A stretch of 38,223 nt of DNA from Actinomycetota bacterium. GTDB taxonomy: Bacteria; Bacillota; Desulfotomaculia; Desulfotomaculales; Desulfocucumaceae. Positions within the stretch are counted from its first letter, which is position 1, and every line of letters begins with the position of its first letter. The position numbers and the translations under genes were made by a program. The stretch lies in the NCBI GenBank assembly GCA_023475565.1, contig JAMCVT010000037.1, positions 1 to 38,223 on the forward strand. The letters run 5' to 3'. A model generated the notes under the pieces. That model ran no database searches and was not told the origin of the DNA. It saw only the letters and a list, made by a program, of their open reading frames with translations. Positions 1 through 7,224 of the stretch are shown piece by piece.

Positions 1-190
1 ATGAAGAGTTTGATGGAATTATCTATTAAAGTGCCCGGCAAGTTGCTGATGTTAAAATTTTACAGATGACACAGGTTAATTTAATATTGTCAATTTTATT
101 GAAAAAAGCTATTGACATAGTACGGCTAGATCAACAAAAATCCGCCCATTGGCGGTTGTAGGCCGTAAAAATACTGCATAGATTACCTGC
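1..190. other. left-edge intergenic DNA, possibly the tail of a gene
   Basis: No complete gene is visible here. Frame 1 is open from the edge to a TGA at 67-69 (22 codons) and frame 3 is open to a TAA at 27-29. Either could be the last codons of a plus-strand gene entering from the left, but neither tail is recognisable. A 6-bp inverted repeat (TGTCAA at 89-94, TTGACA at 112-117) and a small hairpin (CCGCC-CATT-GGCGG, 142-155) lie in AT-rich DNA. No promoter could be made convincing. Confidence 0.25.
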
Positions 191-231
191 AAAACGGACA
201 AACCCGTATAAAAACCGGGTTTGTCCGTTTT
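191..231. terminator. strong bidirectional rho-independent terminator
   Basis: A perfect 16-bp stem (191-206 pairs with 216-231) with a 9-nt loop has an A-tract on its left and a T-tract on its right, so it can stop transcription on either strand. It lies just past the end of the minus-strand coat gene at 247-657 and would also serve any plus-strand gene entering from the left edge. Confidence 0.85.
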
Positions 232-246
232 ATCTGCTTATAATTA

Positions 247-657
247 TTACCAGTTCCGGCCTGGGTCCTGCCCGTAGGGCTGTTGGCCGGGCTGCTGTCC
301 AGTGCCATACTGGTAGGGATGCATGCCAGGATGCGCCATGCCGATACCCTGGCCGGGGCTGGCCGCCCCCATAGCGGTCCCCGCCATCGCGCCCATTCCC
401 TGCCCGGGCTGCTGGGCCTGCATACCGGCCTGATACATCGCGGAGGCCGGGGTTGCCGGCTGTACCCGGTAGTATCCCCGGGAGTTCATTATGTCAAAAA
501 CTGTTCTGTGGGAAGCCAGCTCATCGTCATGTATCTGCATCAATGTGTTCCGCACCCTGTTGTCGGCAGATTCCAGCAGGGCCTGGTGGTAGCCGGTGGA
601 AATGTATTTTTTGTCAATAAGAAGGTCCGTCAGTATGTCCCGGTCGCTTAAATTCAT
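247..657 (-). CDS. spore coat protein, CotF-like
   Basis: This 136-residue protein has a helical N-terminal half (about residues 1-65) resembling the coat F domain: it opens MNLSDRDILTDLL and contains the paired helices typical of ferritin-like coat proteins. The C-terminal half is low complexity, rich in Gly, Gln, Pro, Met and Ala, with repeated QQPGQ-like stretches ending in QDPGRNW. Such tails are common on structural coat proteins. The start is supported by AGGGAGGTGAG just upstream. It lies 23 bp behind another small helical coat-like gene, so the two probably form a sporulation operon ending at the terminator at 191-231. No sporulation sigma-factor promoter could be assigned with confidence. 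Confidence 0.75.
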   Translation of the reverse strand: MNLSDRDILTDLLIDKKYISTGYHQALLESADNRVRNTLMQIHDDELASHRTVFDIMNSRGYYRVQPATPASAMYQAGMQAQQPGQGMGAMAGTAMGAASPGQGIGMAHPGMHPYQYGTGQQPGQQPYGQDPGRNW

Positions 658-680
658 CCTTTCTCACCTCCCTTTAATTT

Positions 681-902
681 TTAATGTCCAGCTTCGCCGG
701 TCAGCCCAGCCTCCTGCAGGAGACTGTTCAGGGCTGAAATATGCCGCTGCCCCCTGTCCAGCGTCTGCTGAAGAAGCCCCTGGACAGCCTGGTCCCTGGT
801 CTGGTTCAGATATATCTGGGCTTTTTTGGCACATATCTCCTCGACCCTGATAAGTGACTGAATGTTAAGCTTTTCCATCTCGCTGATGGTCATCCCGTGC
901 AT
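681..902 (-). CDS. small helical protein, probably coat-associated
   Basis: This is a 73-residue, almost entirely helical protein beginning MHGMTISEMEKLN, with no transmembrane segment or signal peptide. A GTG codon immediately precedes the ATG. The ATG at 902 is preferred because GGGGGTGAAAG sits 7 nt upstream. The pattern of spaced charged and Leu/Gln residues resembles half of a ferritin-like coat protein of the CotF group. Together with its position directly upstream of the CotF-like gene, this suggests a partner coat protein. The function is inferred from context; sequence identity alone would not prove it. Confidence 0.6.
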   Translation of the reverse strand: MHGMTISEMEKLNIQSLIRVEEICAKKAQIYLNQTRDQAVQGLLQQTLDRGQRHISALNSLLQEAGLTGEAGH

Positions 903-973
903 CACCTTTCACCCCCAGTATTTTCATTCAAAAGATATTATTTAAAAATTATGGGTTTTTTATGCATAAAAAT

Positions 974-992
974 ACCGCCGTATTGCGGCGGT
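974..992 (-). terminator. probable terminator downstream of hflX
   Basis: A perfect 7-bp stem (ACCGCCG / CGGCGGT) with a 5-nt loop is followed on the minus strand by ATTTTTATG. It lies about 190 nt past the hflX stop. The gap between them is occupied by two repeat elements, which are therefore probably transcribed as the hflX 3' tail. Confidence 0.55.
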
Positions 993-996
993 GCCG

Positions 997-1066
997 GTTT
1001 AAAGGAAAGGGGACACACCTGCTGAAGTCCGGGTATTCCTTTTCAGACAGGAATGTCCCCGATCAT
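997..1066 (+). repeat. GGGGACA-type interspersed repeat, copy 1
   Basis: This is the simplest copy of a family also found at 14828-15030, 30021-30239 and 34935-35034. It reads AAAGGAAAGGGGACACACC, then a CTGCTGAAG block, then GGTATTCCTTTT, then AGACAGGAATGTCCCCGAT. The ends GGGGACA and TGTCCCC are inverted, so the element can fold back on itself. It has no coding potential. It lies 12 bp from a heptamer repeat array. Confidence 0.8.
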
Positions 1067-1077
1067 ACGGCGTATGT

Positions 1078-1161
1078 CTTCTGTCTCCTGGCTTCTGGCT
1101 CCTGTCTTCTGTCTCCTGGCTCCTGGCTTCTGGCTCCTGTATTCTGAATTCTGTATTCCGA
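1078..1161 (+). repeat. heptanucleotide tandem array, 12 units
   Basis: Twelve consecutive 7-bp units follow without a break, mostly CTYCTGK (CTTCTGT, CTCCTGG, CTTCTGG, CTCCTGT) and ending with ATTCTGA, ATTCTGT and ATTCCGA. The period is exactly 7 throughout while the bases drift. The same unit recurs at 18205-18225, 24833-24895, 25702-25811 and 33650-33738. The array lies just past the hflX stop codon. Confidence 0.85.
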
Positions 1162-1184
1162 CCACATAGTAAATCAGCATGAGG

Positions 1185-2432
1185 TTATTTAAGTTCCGAC
1201 TCCACCCTCCCGGCCCATATTTCCTCCAGCTCAACCTCCACCGTGATGCCGTCGGGGCCGTGTTCCTGGTGCATTACCAGGCCCTTTTCAAACAGCAGCG
1301 GCAAAATTCCGGCCTTGGTGAAAGGCAGGAAATATCTCTTTTTGACCCTTCTCCGCTCAACAGCCACGGCCAGCCTTTCCAACAGTTCATCAAGCCCCCC
1401 GCCGGTAAGGGCGGAAATAAGCACCGGGTCGCGTTCTTCCAGGGGAGGGAGGTCTCCGCGCACACGGTCGGACTTGTTATATACGGTTATAGAGGGCTTG
1501 TGCCCCGCACCGAGGGACTCCAGCACTTTTTTAACGGTTTCTGCCTGACTCCGCGCACCGGGATGAGATATGTCTATCATATGCAGCAGGAGGTCGGACT
1601 CCATTACCTCTTCCAGTGTAGCCCGAAACGCCGCCACCAGGTGGTGGGGCAGGCTGCTGATAAACCCCACTGTATCGGTGAGCAGAACGGTTTGGTTATT
1701 GGGAAGAACCACCTTCCTGGTGGTGGGGTCCAGGGTGGCGAAAAGTTTATCCTCCACCAGCACGTCGGCCCCGGTAAGTTTCTTTAAGAGGGTGGACTTA
1801 CCGGCATTTGTGTAACCCACAATGGACACCAGGGGAAAGGGCACTTCCTTCCTCCCCCTCCTCAGTATCTGGCGGTGTTTCCTTACCTCTTCTATATCTT
1901 TTTTAAGCTCGGCAATGCGCTTCCTTATTCTCCTCCTGTCCATCTCCAGCTTTGTTTCACCTGGTCCTCTGGTACCTATTCCCCCGCCCAGCCTGGATAA
2001 ATCCGTCCTAATCCCGGTCAGCCTGGGAAGAAGATAGTTCAGCTGGGCCAGTTCCACCTGGAGCTTGCCCTCACTGGTTTTAGCCCGGCAGGCGAATATA
2101 TCCAGAATAAGCCGGGACCGGTCTATAACCCTCACGCCCACAACCTTTTCAAGGTTTACGGCCTGGGCGGGAGAAAGCTCCCGGTCACATATAACTATGT
2201 CAGCTTCAACTTCCCCGCAAAGCTCCGCCAGCTCCAGGGCTTTTCCCCGGCCCAGAAAGGTTGCCGCATCAGGCCTTTCTTTCTTTTGCAGCACCCTCCC
2301 CACCACCCGGGCCCCGGCGGTATAGGCCAGCCCTTCCAGCTCGCTGACCGACTCCTCAGCCGCTTCCCGGCCTTCCCCGGGCAGTTGGATGCCCACCAAG
2401 ACAGCGCTTTCCTCATTCTCCCGGTAAATCAT
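1185..2432 (-). CDS. hflX: ribosome-associated GTPase HflX
   Basis: HflX is a GTPase that binds the 50S subunit and rescues or splits stalled ribosomes, especially after heat stress. This 415-residue protein has the N-terminal HflX domain (about 1-195, including GGGIGTRGPGETKLE near 149-163) and a G domain with G1 GYTNAGKST at 206-214, G3 DTVG at 253-256 and G4 NKSD at 319-322. A C-terminal domain follows. The length is normal for the family. The start is ATG with GGGAGGG a few bases upstream. It stands alone on the minus strand, divergent from the L,D-transpeptidase gene, and its 3' flank holds two repeat elements and a terminator. Confidence 0.95.
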   Translation of the reverse strand: MIYRENEESAVLVGIQLPGEGREAAEESVSELEGLAYTAGARVVGRVLQKKERPDAATFLGRGKALELAELCGEVEADIVICDRELSPAQAVNLEKVVGVRVIDRSRLILDIFACRAKTSEGKLQVELAQLNYLLPRLTGIRTDLSRLGGGIGTRGPGETKLEMDRRRIRKRIAELKKDIEEVRKHRQILRRGRKEVPFPLVSIVGYTNAGKSTLLKKLTGADVLVEDKLFATLDPTTRKVVLPNNQTVLLTDTVGFISSLPHHLVAAFRATLEEVMESDLLLHMIDISHPGARSQAETVKKVLESLGAGHKPSITVYNKSDRVRGDLPPLEERDPVLISALTGGGLDELLERLAVAVERRRVKKRYFLPFTKAGILPLLFEKGLVMHQEHGPDGITVEVELEEIWAGRVESELK

Positions 2433-2537
2433 GAAACCCTCCCGCCGGCCTCCGGGCCGCTTTCCTTTATTAAAACAAGTTATTCCGGCCCCTTTGGCCG
2501 CATAGTTATGAAGTAAAAAACTGACATGGGGGGTAAT

Positions 2538-3419
2538 ATGGCAAGAACAGCCTTTCTCTCACTGACCACCCTTTTTTTCTGGGTCCTTTCCTGCACCTGT
2601 GCCCTTGCCGATTACAGCATTTTGATCAACAAAGGCATAAACCGCCTCACTCTTTACGATGATGAACAGGCAGTAAAGACATTCCCGGTGGCCACTGGAA
2701 AGAACCGGAGCCTCACCCCTGAAGGAACGTTCACCATTGTCAGCAAACTGGTTAACCCGTACTACGTCAAGAAAAACATACCCGGTGGAAGTCCCCGAAA
2801 TCCCCTGGGTCCCCGCTGGCTTGGACTAAGCTGCGGCGGAGGCGGGGAATACGGGATTCACGGCAACAACGACCCCTCTTCCATAGGAAAATACGTATCT
2901 GCAGGCTGTATACGGCTAAGAAACGAGGATGTTATATGGCTTTTTGACAGGGTGCCGGTGGGCACCCGGGTAAAAATAATCAATATCCCCCAAACCACAA
3001 ATACACCGCCTGTAACTAATTATACAGTATTTGTGGACGGCAGGGCACTTACCCTCAATTCCGGCGCAAAGCCCCTTGCTGCCGGGGAAACCTGCCTTGT
3101 TCCAGTCCGGCCCGCCATAGAGGCCATGGGCTACAGCGGCACATGGGCCGAAAAAGAAGGCAGGTTTGATATAAAGGCAGGACGGTGTACCATTTCGGTA
3201 TGGGACAACTCAAACCGCGCGATGGTGGATAACCACCCGGTTCTTCTGCCGGCCAGGTCTGTAATCTCCGAAGGGGGAAGCCTGTGCGTGCATCCCGACT
3301 TTTTCAGCGCGGCTTTGGGTGGGAAGGTTTCCCTTGAAGGGAAAGTAAGTATAAAAATTGTTTCTCCCGTGGGATTACTGGCCGGGTCGGGCTTTATCAT
3401 CCCTCCGCCGGAACTATAA
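2538..3419 (+). CDS. exported L,D-transpeptidase with copper-amine-oxidase-N-like domain
   Basis: This is a YkuD-family transpeptidase, expected to cross-link or modify peptidoglycan outside the membrane. Residues 1-25 form a signal peptide. The catalytic domain (about 26-150) carries the family signature, with HGNN (His108) and SAGCIRLRNED (nucleophile Cys124). The C-terminal half (about 160-280) resembles the copper amine oxidase N-terminal domain, found in many Firmicute cell-surface proteins, for example VFVDGRALTL and LVPVRPAIEAMGY. An ATG at 2526 is open in frame, but GGGGGG lies just before the ATG at 2538, which is the likely start. The gene is monocistronic. In spore formers such enzymes often act on the spore or vegetative wall; which applies here is unknown. 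Confidence 0.9.
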   Translation: MARTAFLSLTTLFFWVLSCTCALADYSILINKGINRLTLYDDEQAVKTFPVATGKNRSLTPEGTFTIVSKLVNPYYVKKNIPGGSPRNPLGPRWLGLSCGGGGEYGIHGNNDPSSIGKYVSAGCIRLRNEDVIWLFDRVPVGTRVKIINIPQTTNTPPVTNYTVFVDGRALTLNSGAKPLAAGETCLVPVRPAIEAMGYSGTWAEKEGRFDIKAGRCTISVWDNSNRAMVDNHPVLLPARSVISEGGSLCVHPDFFSAALGGKVSLEGKVSIKIVSPVGLLAGSGFIIPPPEL

Positions 3420-3420
3420 T

Positions 3421-3715
3421 AAAAAAGGGGCTGCCGCCCCTATCTCTATCTGTAAAGGGGCTGCCGCCCCTCGGGACTATAGCGTCCCTCACCCTGCAAT
3501 AAAGGGGGAATTCCCCTTCTTTAACCCCCTGGGAAATTATCCACATGGCATAATTTCTTATATCTTAAAAAAGGGGCTGCCGCCCCTATCTCTATCTGTA
3601 AAGGGGCTGCCGCCCCTCGGGACTATAGCGTCCCTCACCCTGCAATAAAGGGGGAATTCCCCTTCTTAACCCCCTGGGAAATTATCCACATGGCATAATT
3701 TCTTATATCTTAAAA
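3421..3715. repeat. 146-bp tandem direct duplication rich in palindromes
   Basis: The segment starting about 3423 recurs 146 bp downstream, starting about 3569, almost perfectly; I see one T lost in a CTTTAA/CTTAA run. Each copy holds two GGGGCTGCCGCCCC hairpins, a GGGACTATAGCGTCCC hairpin and an AAGGGGGAATTCCCCTT palindrome. It begins right after the transpeptidase stop codon, so the hairpins may act as its terminator or 3' stabiliser, although there is no clear T-tract. Positions 3716-3840 are AT-rich and show nothing else recognisable. Confidence 0.9.
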
Positions 3716-3840
3716 CACCCTCCGGACCCCCATAAAAATTTGTCGCAATAAGTATAACGTATTAGAATAGTTATGCAAAATGATTCAATTTAAAATTTTA
3801 CATTAAATATCTAAAATTTATAGCTAAATACTTGAAGGAA

Positions 3841-3868
3841 TTGACATTTTTCTGCAGAAGCTTATTGT
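3841..3868 (+). promoter_or_regulatory. candidate promoter of the degS/degU-like operon
   Basis: A perfect TTGACA (3841-3846) is followed after 16 nt by TATTGT (3863-3868), in AT-rich DNA about 60 bp before the kinase gene. The -35 box is perfect but the -10 box is poor, and a TTATAC at 3868-3873 is spaced too far away. This is plausible only. Confidence 0.35.
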
Positions 3869-3927
3869 TATACGGAAAAGAATCATCAGAGTCAATGCCA
3901 AAACTGTATATTTAAGCGGTGAATAAA

Positions 3928-5073
3928 ATGCTTTCCAATATCGGCAAGCTTGACACAATAATTACAGAAACCGTAACAGCCATTGAAAACGGCAAAAGAC
4001 AGGTCTTTGACATTGCCGAAAACACCAGGATTGAGCACCAGCGTCTGAAAATGGATCTGGAAGAGGTTCGCATGCAGGTGGCCCAACTGGTGGCAGAGGT
4101 GGACGCCCTCACCATCGATGAAAAAAAAGCCCGGTTGAGACTGGCCGAGGTAAGTAAGAATTTTAAAAGGTTCTCCGAAGATAACATAAAAAAAGCATAT
4201 GAGGACGCCCAGGAAAAACAGCTCAGGCTGGCCACCCTGAGGGGAAGGGAAAGCCTTCTCCGCTATAAAAGAAACAACCTGGAACAAAGTATGCGCAGGC
4301 TGGACAGCATGCTGGACAAGGCCGAAAATCTTGCTTCCCAGCTGGCGGTGGTGACCGGTTTCCTTTCCGGAAACCTGAAAGATTTTTACCAGAAGCTAGG
4401 CGAAATGCAGCAGGTGCAGCAGCTGGGGATAAGCATAATAAAGGCCCAGGAGGAAGAGCGGCACCGTGTTGCCAGGGACATCCACGACGGACCGGCCCAG
4501 CTTCTGGCCAATATAGTTATGAGGGCGGAATTCTGCCTGAAGCTCCTGGACATTGACAGGACAAAGGTAAAGGAGGAACTGCAAGCCCTCCAGCATATGG
4601 TTCGCCAGAGCCTGCAGGATGTCAGAAAAATAATATTCGACCTGAGGCCCATGGTGCTGGATGACCTTGGGCTGGTGCCGGCCATAAAGCGTTATGTGGA
4701 AGATTTTCAGGGCCAGTACGGCCTGGCGGTGGAGTTCATAGTCATAGGGACACCCAGAAGGTTTTCCATCGCCATAGAGGTGGCCGTATTCAGAATAATG
4801 CAGGAGTGCGTGAGCAATATACGAAAGCATGCCCAGGCCACCCTGGTGGCCATAAAGATAGAGTTTTTGAAAAATAAATTAAATGCCGTGGTAAAGGACA
4901 ATGGTGTGGGCTTCCATCCCGAAACCATAATTAACGTCGGTAAAAAAGAGTGCTTTGGGATTTTGGGAATGAGAGAAAGGACCCAGATATTAAACGGTGA
5001 AATCAATGTTATTTCCGCCCCGGGACAGGGGACAACCATTAGTGTATCAGTCCCCCTGGAAGGAGAAGAATGA
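3928..5073 (+). CDS. cytoplasmic sensor histidine kinase, DegS-like
   Basis: This kinase is of the HisKA_3/NarL-partner class. The N-terminal 150 residues are a long coiled coil with no transmembrane segment, as in DegS. The dimerisation/phosphoacceptor motif ARDIHDGPAQ gives His at about residue 186. It is followed by a HATPase domain with RIMQECVSNIRKHA (N box), DNGVGF (G1) and GILGMRER (G2). A GTG at 3919 would add three residues; the ATG at 3928 is preferred because GGTGA lies 5 nt before it. The stop overlaps the regulator's ATG (ATGA), so the pair is translationally coupled. The closest known system is DegS/DegU, a cytoplasmic sensor pair controlling motility, biofilm and exoenzymes. 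The stimulus here is unknown. Control of the adjacent tad operon is an inference. Confidence 0.9.
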   Translation: MLSNIGKLDTIITETVTAIENGKRQVFDIAENTRIEHQRLKMDLEEVRMQVAQLVAEVDALTIDEKKARLRLAEVSKNFKRFSEDNIKKAYEDAQEKQLRLATLRGRESLLRYKRNNLEQSMRRLDSMLDKAENLASQLAVVTGFLSGNLKDFYQKLGEMQQVQQLGISIIKAQEEERHRVARDIHDGPAQLLANIVMRAEFCLKLLDIDRTKVKEELQALQHMVRQSLQDVRKIIFDLRPMVLDDLGLVPAIKRYVEDFQGQYGLAVEFIVIGTPRRFSIAIEVAVFRIMQECVSNIRKHAQATLVAIKIEFLKNKLNAVVKDNGVGFHPETIINVGKKECFGILGMRERTQILNGEINVISAPGQGTTISVSVPLEGEE

Positions 5074-5771
5074 GCCGGCAGACATTTTTACAATCGGAAG
5101 GTGAAAAAATATTGTCTCCTATAAAAGTCCTTATTGCAGATGACCATATGCTGGTAAGGGAAGGTATAATTAAAATACTTACCCTGGAACAGGACATAGA
5201 GATAGCCGGCGAGGCCGGGGATGGCCAGCAGGCTGTTTCCATCGCCCTGGAGAGGCATATCGACATTGCTCTCCTGGATGTAAACATGCCCGTCATGGAC
5301 GGGATAGAGGCCTGCCGGAGGATTAAAAAAATAAAGCCCGGGGTGGGGGTCATCGCCCTGACCATTCACGACCAGGAGGAGTACCTGTTCGAATTTATCC
5401 GCGCCGGGGCCTCGGCTTACCTGCTTAAGGATGTAAGCCCCGGTCAGCTGGTGGAAACAATCAGAGGCGTGGCCAACGGCAGTTCATACATACCTCCCAA
5501 GCTTATGTCCAATGTTTTTCAGGAAATAACCCGCATGTCGGTAAATCTTGGCCCTTCCAGGCGCATTGACGACAACCAGCTGACCCCCAGGGAAGTTGAA
5601 GTGCTGCAGCTGGTAGCCAGGGGTTCCTCCAACAGGGCTATCGCCAAAAACCTGTTCATCAGTGAAAAAACAGTAAAGAACCACCTCTACCGGATATTCC
5701 AAAAACTCAATGTTGAGGACCGAACCCAGGCTGCCCTTTACGCATTAAAGAATAAACTTGTTGACTTGTAA
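5070..5771 (+). CDS. NarL/DegU-type response regulator
   Basis: The receiver domain (about residues 17-135) has the acidic pair in IADDH, phosphoacceptor Asp70 in LLDVNMPVMDG, Thr in ALTIHD and Lys in YLLKDV. The LuxR-type helix-turn-helix (about 168-230) reads LTPREVEVLQLVARG followed by NRAIAKNLFISEKTVKNH. The start overlaps the kinase stop by four bases with GGAAGGAG upstream. A downstream start near MLVRE would cut the receiver domain, so it is excluded. The protein should be phosphorylated by its neighbour and bind DNA as a dimer. The gene is followed by a strong terminator, so any link to the pilus genes must act in trans. Confidence 0.92.
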   Translation: MSRQTFLQSEGEKILSPIKVLIADDHMLVREGIIKILTLEQDIEIAGEAGDGQQAVSIALERHIDIALLDVNMPVMDGIEACRRIKKIKPGVGVIALTIHDQEEYLFEFIRAGASAYLLKDVSPGQLVETIRGVANGSSYIPPKLMSNVFQEITRMSVNLGPSRRIDDNQLTPREVEVLQLVARGSSNRAIAKNLFISEKTVKNHLYRIFQKLNVEDRTQAALYALKNKLVDL

Positions 5772-5798
5772 AAATAATTTAAATCGAATTGAGTTATT

Positions 5799-5837
5799 AA
5801 AAAACAATGGGACTTGTAGAAAGTCCCATTGTTTTTT
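5799..5837. terminator. strong rho-independent terminator after the two-component genes
   Basis: A stem of about 17 bp (AACAATGGGACTT at 5803-5815 pairs with AAGTCCCATTGTT at 5821-5833, extended by flanking A and T runs) has a 5-nt loop and a T-tract. It isolates the kinase/regulator operon from the tad operon. Confidence 0.92.
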
Positions 5838-5892
5838 TAAGGACTTAAGTCCCGATAGAGTTAGGCCTAAAAATAAATAAATTTTAATACTT

Positions 5893-5921
5893 TTGTAAGA
5901 TTGTTATATTTTTTGTAAAAT
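5893..5921 (+). promoter_or_regulatory. candidate sigma-A promoter of the tad pilus operon
   Basis: TTGTAA (5893-5898), 17 nt and TAAAAT (5916-5921) precede flp, with a start site expected near 5928 and GGGAGGTGAAT before the flp ATG. The spacing is ideal and each box has one mismatch to consensus. Confidence 0.6.
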
Positions 5922-5958
5922 GATAGCATTTAGGAAAATCCTTGGGAGGTGAATTATA

Positions 5959-6144
5959 ATGGTGAAACTTTTAATGAGTTTGTGGACTGAAGAAAGCGGG
6001 CAGGGAATGGCAGAGTATGGACTTATCCTGGCACTGGTGGCGGTAGTTACGATTGCTGCTTTTCAACTCCTCGGTACCGGCATCAAAACTAAAGTTAATG
6101 AGGTTGGCACCTCAATTAGAGATGCCGGCACTACTCCCCCATAA
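5959..6144 (+). CDS. flp: Flp/Fap-type major pilin
   Basis: This 61-residue prepilin has a 14-residue leader, then the class III type IV pilin motif: cleavage G14|Q15 followed by GMAEYGLILALVAVV, with Glu at +5 and Tyr at +6, then one hydrophobic helix. A 25-residue polar tail ends in TTPP. It should be cleaved by the peptidase encoded next and polymerised into a thin adhesive Flp pilus. The ribosome site GGGAGGTG is strong and the gene is first in the operon, consistent with a major subunit. It is the only flp copy in the window. Confidence 0.95.
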   Translation: MVKLLMSLWTEESGQGMAEYGLILALVAVVTIAAFQLLGTGIKTKVNEVGTSIRDAGTTPP

Positions 6145-6252
6145 CTATCACTGCCTTATATAATCAGCTATAATTGCTAATTATAACCCGGATATCCTTT
6201 GCCCTACTTATTCTTAAGTAGGGCAAAACATTCCCTGAAAGGTAATAAAGCT

Positions 6253-6804
6253 ATGAAAGCGCTATCAGACCTCGGCTTGTATTTTTCCGATTACCTTCTC
6301 ATTCTTTTGTTGATTATCTGCATTCTGACCGATATTAAAAGCAGGCGGGTGTATAACCTGGTTTTAGTCCCTTTCCTGATAGTCTCCCTGGCAGCCGGTT
6401 TTATAACCGGGGGTTGGGCTCTGCTTCTGGAGAGCATTAAAGGGTTTATTCTGGGCCTGGTTATTCTCATTGTACCATTTTCAAGGGGTGGCATCGGGGC
6501 CGGGGATGTGAAGCTTATGGCGGTTATCGGAGGTATTAAGGGCACTGTTTTTGTAATATACGTATTCCTGGCCGGGGCCCTGGCCGGCGGACTCCTGGCA
6601 CTGGGTTTCCTGGCTGCCAACCGGCAGCTGCTGGCAACCCTTGCGGGACTGCTGCAAACATTCCTCAGACTGATGGGCAGGCATGGTGTGGTGATACACA
6701 CAGGCAGCCGGGAAAATGAGGCGAAAGCGGTATACTTCCCCTATACCCTGGCCATAGGAGCGGGGGTTATTGCAGTATACGCAGCAGGCTGGAAATCTTT
6801 TTGA
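6253..6804 (+). CDS. tadV: prepilin peptidase, TadV/CpaA-type (A24)
   Basis: This 183-residue inner-membrane aspartic protease lacks the N-methylation domain of PilD. The two catalytic aspartates are Asp27 (LTDIKSRRVYN) and Asp85 (GIGAGDVKL, the GxGD motif). At least five hydrophobic segments are visible. The open frame extends to an ATG near 6199, but GAAAGGTAATAAAGCT places a ribosome site before the ATG at 6253. It should process Flp and TadE, which share the same G|Q cleavage context. Confidence 0.93.
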   Translation: MKALSDLGLYFSDYLLILLLIICILTDIKSRRVYNLVLVPFLIVSLAAGFITGGWALLLESIKGFILGLVILIVPFSRGGIGAGDVKLMAVIGGIKGTVFVIYVFLAGALAGGLLALGFLAANRQLLATLAGLLQTFLRLMGRHGVVIHTGSRENEAKAVYFPYTLAIGAGVIAVYAAGWKSF

Positions 6805-6813
6805 GGTGGTAGC

Positions 6814-7209
6814 ATGAAAGCGCGGTTTTTAAAAAATGAACGCGGCCAGGCCATGGTGGAGCTGGCCCTGGTGCTCCCCATACTGCTTATTCTCTTTATG
6901 GGGATAATTGAATTCGGCAGAGTATACCATTCCTACCTCGTAATCACCAATGCCTCCCGGGAGGGAGCCCGGGTGGCCATTCTGGGAGGAAGCGACGACG
7001 CCATAAGCGCCCGGGTCGGTGAAGTAACCGCAGACCTTGATCAGACAAAAATCCAAACCGTGGTCACCCCTGTTCCCGCCGAGAGAAAGTCTGGGGAACT
7101 GGCGAAGATTGATGTGCAATATAAAATTCCCCTTGTTTTTCCCCTTTTCGATATTGTCATCCCGAACCCGCTGCCGCTTTCCTCAAAAACGGTAATGAGG
7201 GTTGAATGA
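6814..7209 (+). CDS. tadE: TadE-like pseudopilin
   Basis: This 131-residue protein begins with a short basic leader and RGQAMVELALVLPILL. This is a class III pilin-like cleavage site (G11|Q12, Glu at +5) and a hydrophobic helix to about residue 33. GRVYHSYLVITNASREGAR is the typical TadE continuation (Asn-Ala-x-Arg-Glu-Gly-Ala-Arg). TadE pseudopilins are processed by TadV and are needed for Flp pilus assembly. GAGGTGGTAGC precedes the ATG, and the gene lies 9 bp after the peptidase gene. Confidence 0.9.
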   Translation: MKARFLKNERGQAMVELALVLPILLILFMGIIEFGRVYHSYLVITNASREGARVAILGGSDDAISARVGEVTADLDQTKIQTVVTPVPAERKSGELAKIDVQYKIPLVFPLFDIVIPNPLPLSSKTVMRVE

Positions 7210-7224
7210 AGGAGGTGGTTTTCG

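Noticed and set aside
112-140. TTGACA at 112-117 as a promoter
   Set aside because: No acceptable -10 box is found 16-18 bp away and no plus-strand gene follows.
903-960. Sporulation promoter (sigma-E, G or K type) before the coat genes
   Set aside because: AT-rich DNA offers partial matches only; no pair of boxes with correct spacing stood out.
2526-2537. ATG at 2526 as start of the L,D-transpeptidase
   Set aside because: The ribosome site GGGGGG lies after it and just before the ATG at 2538, which also gives a cleaner signal peptide.
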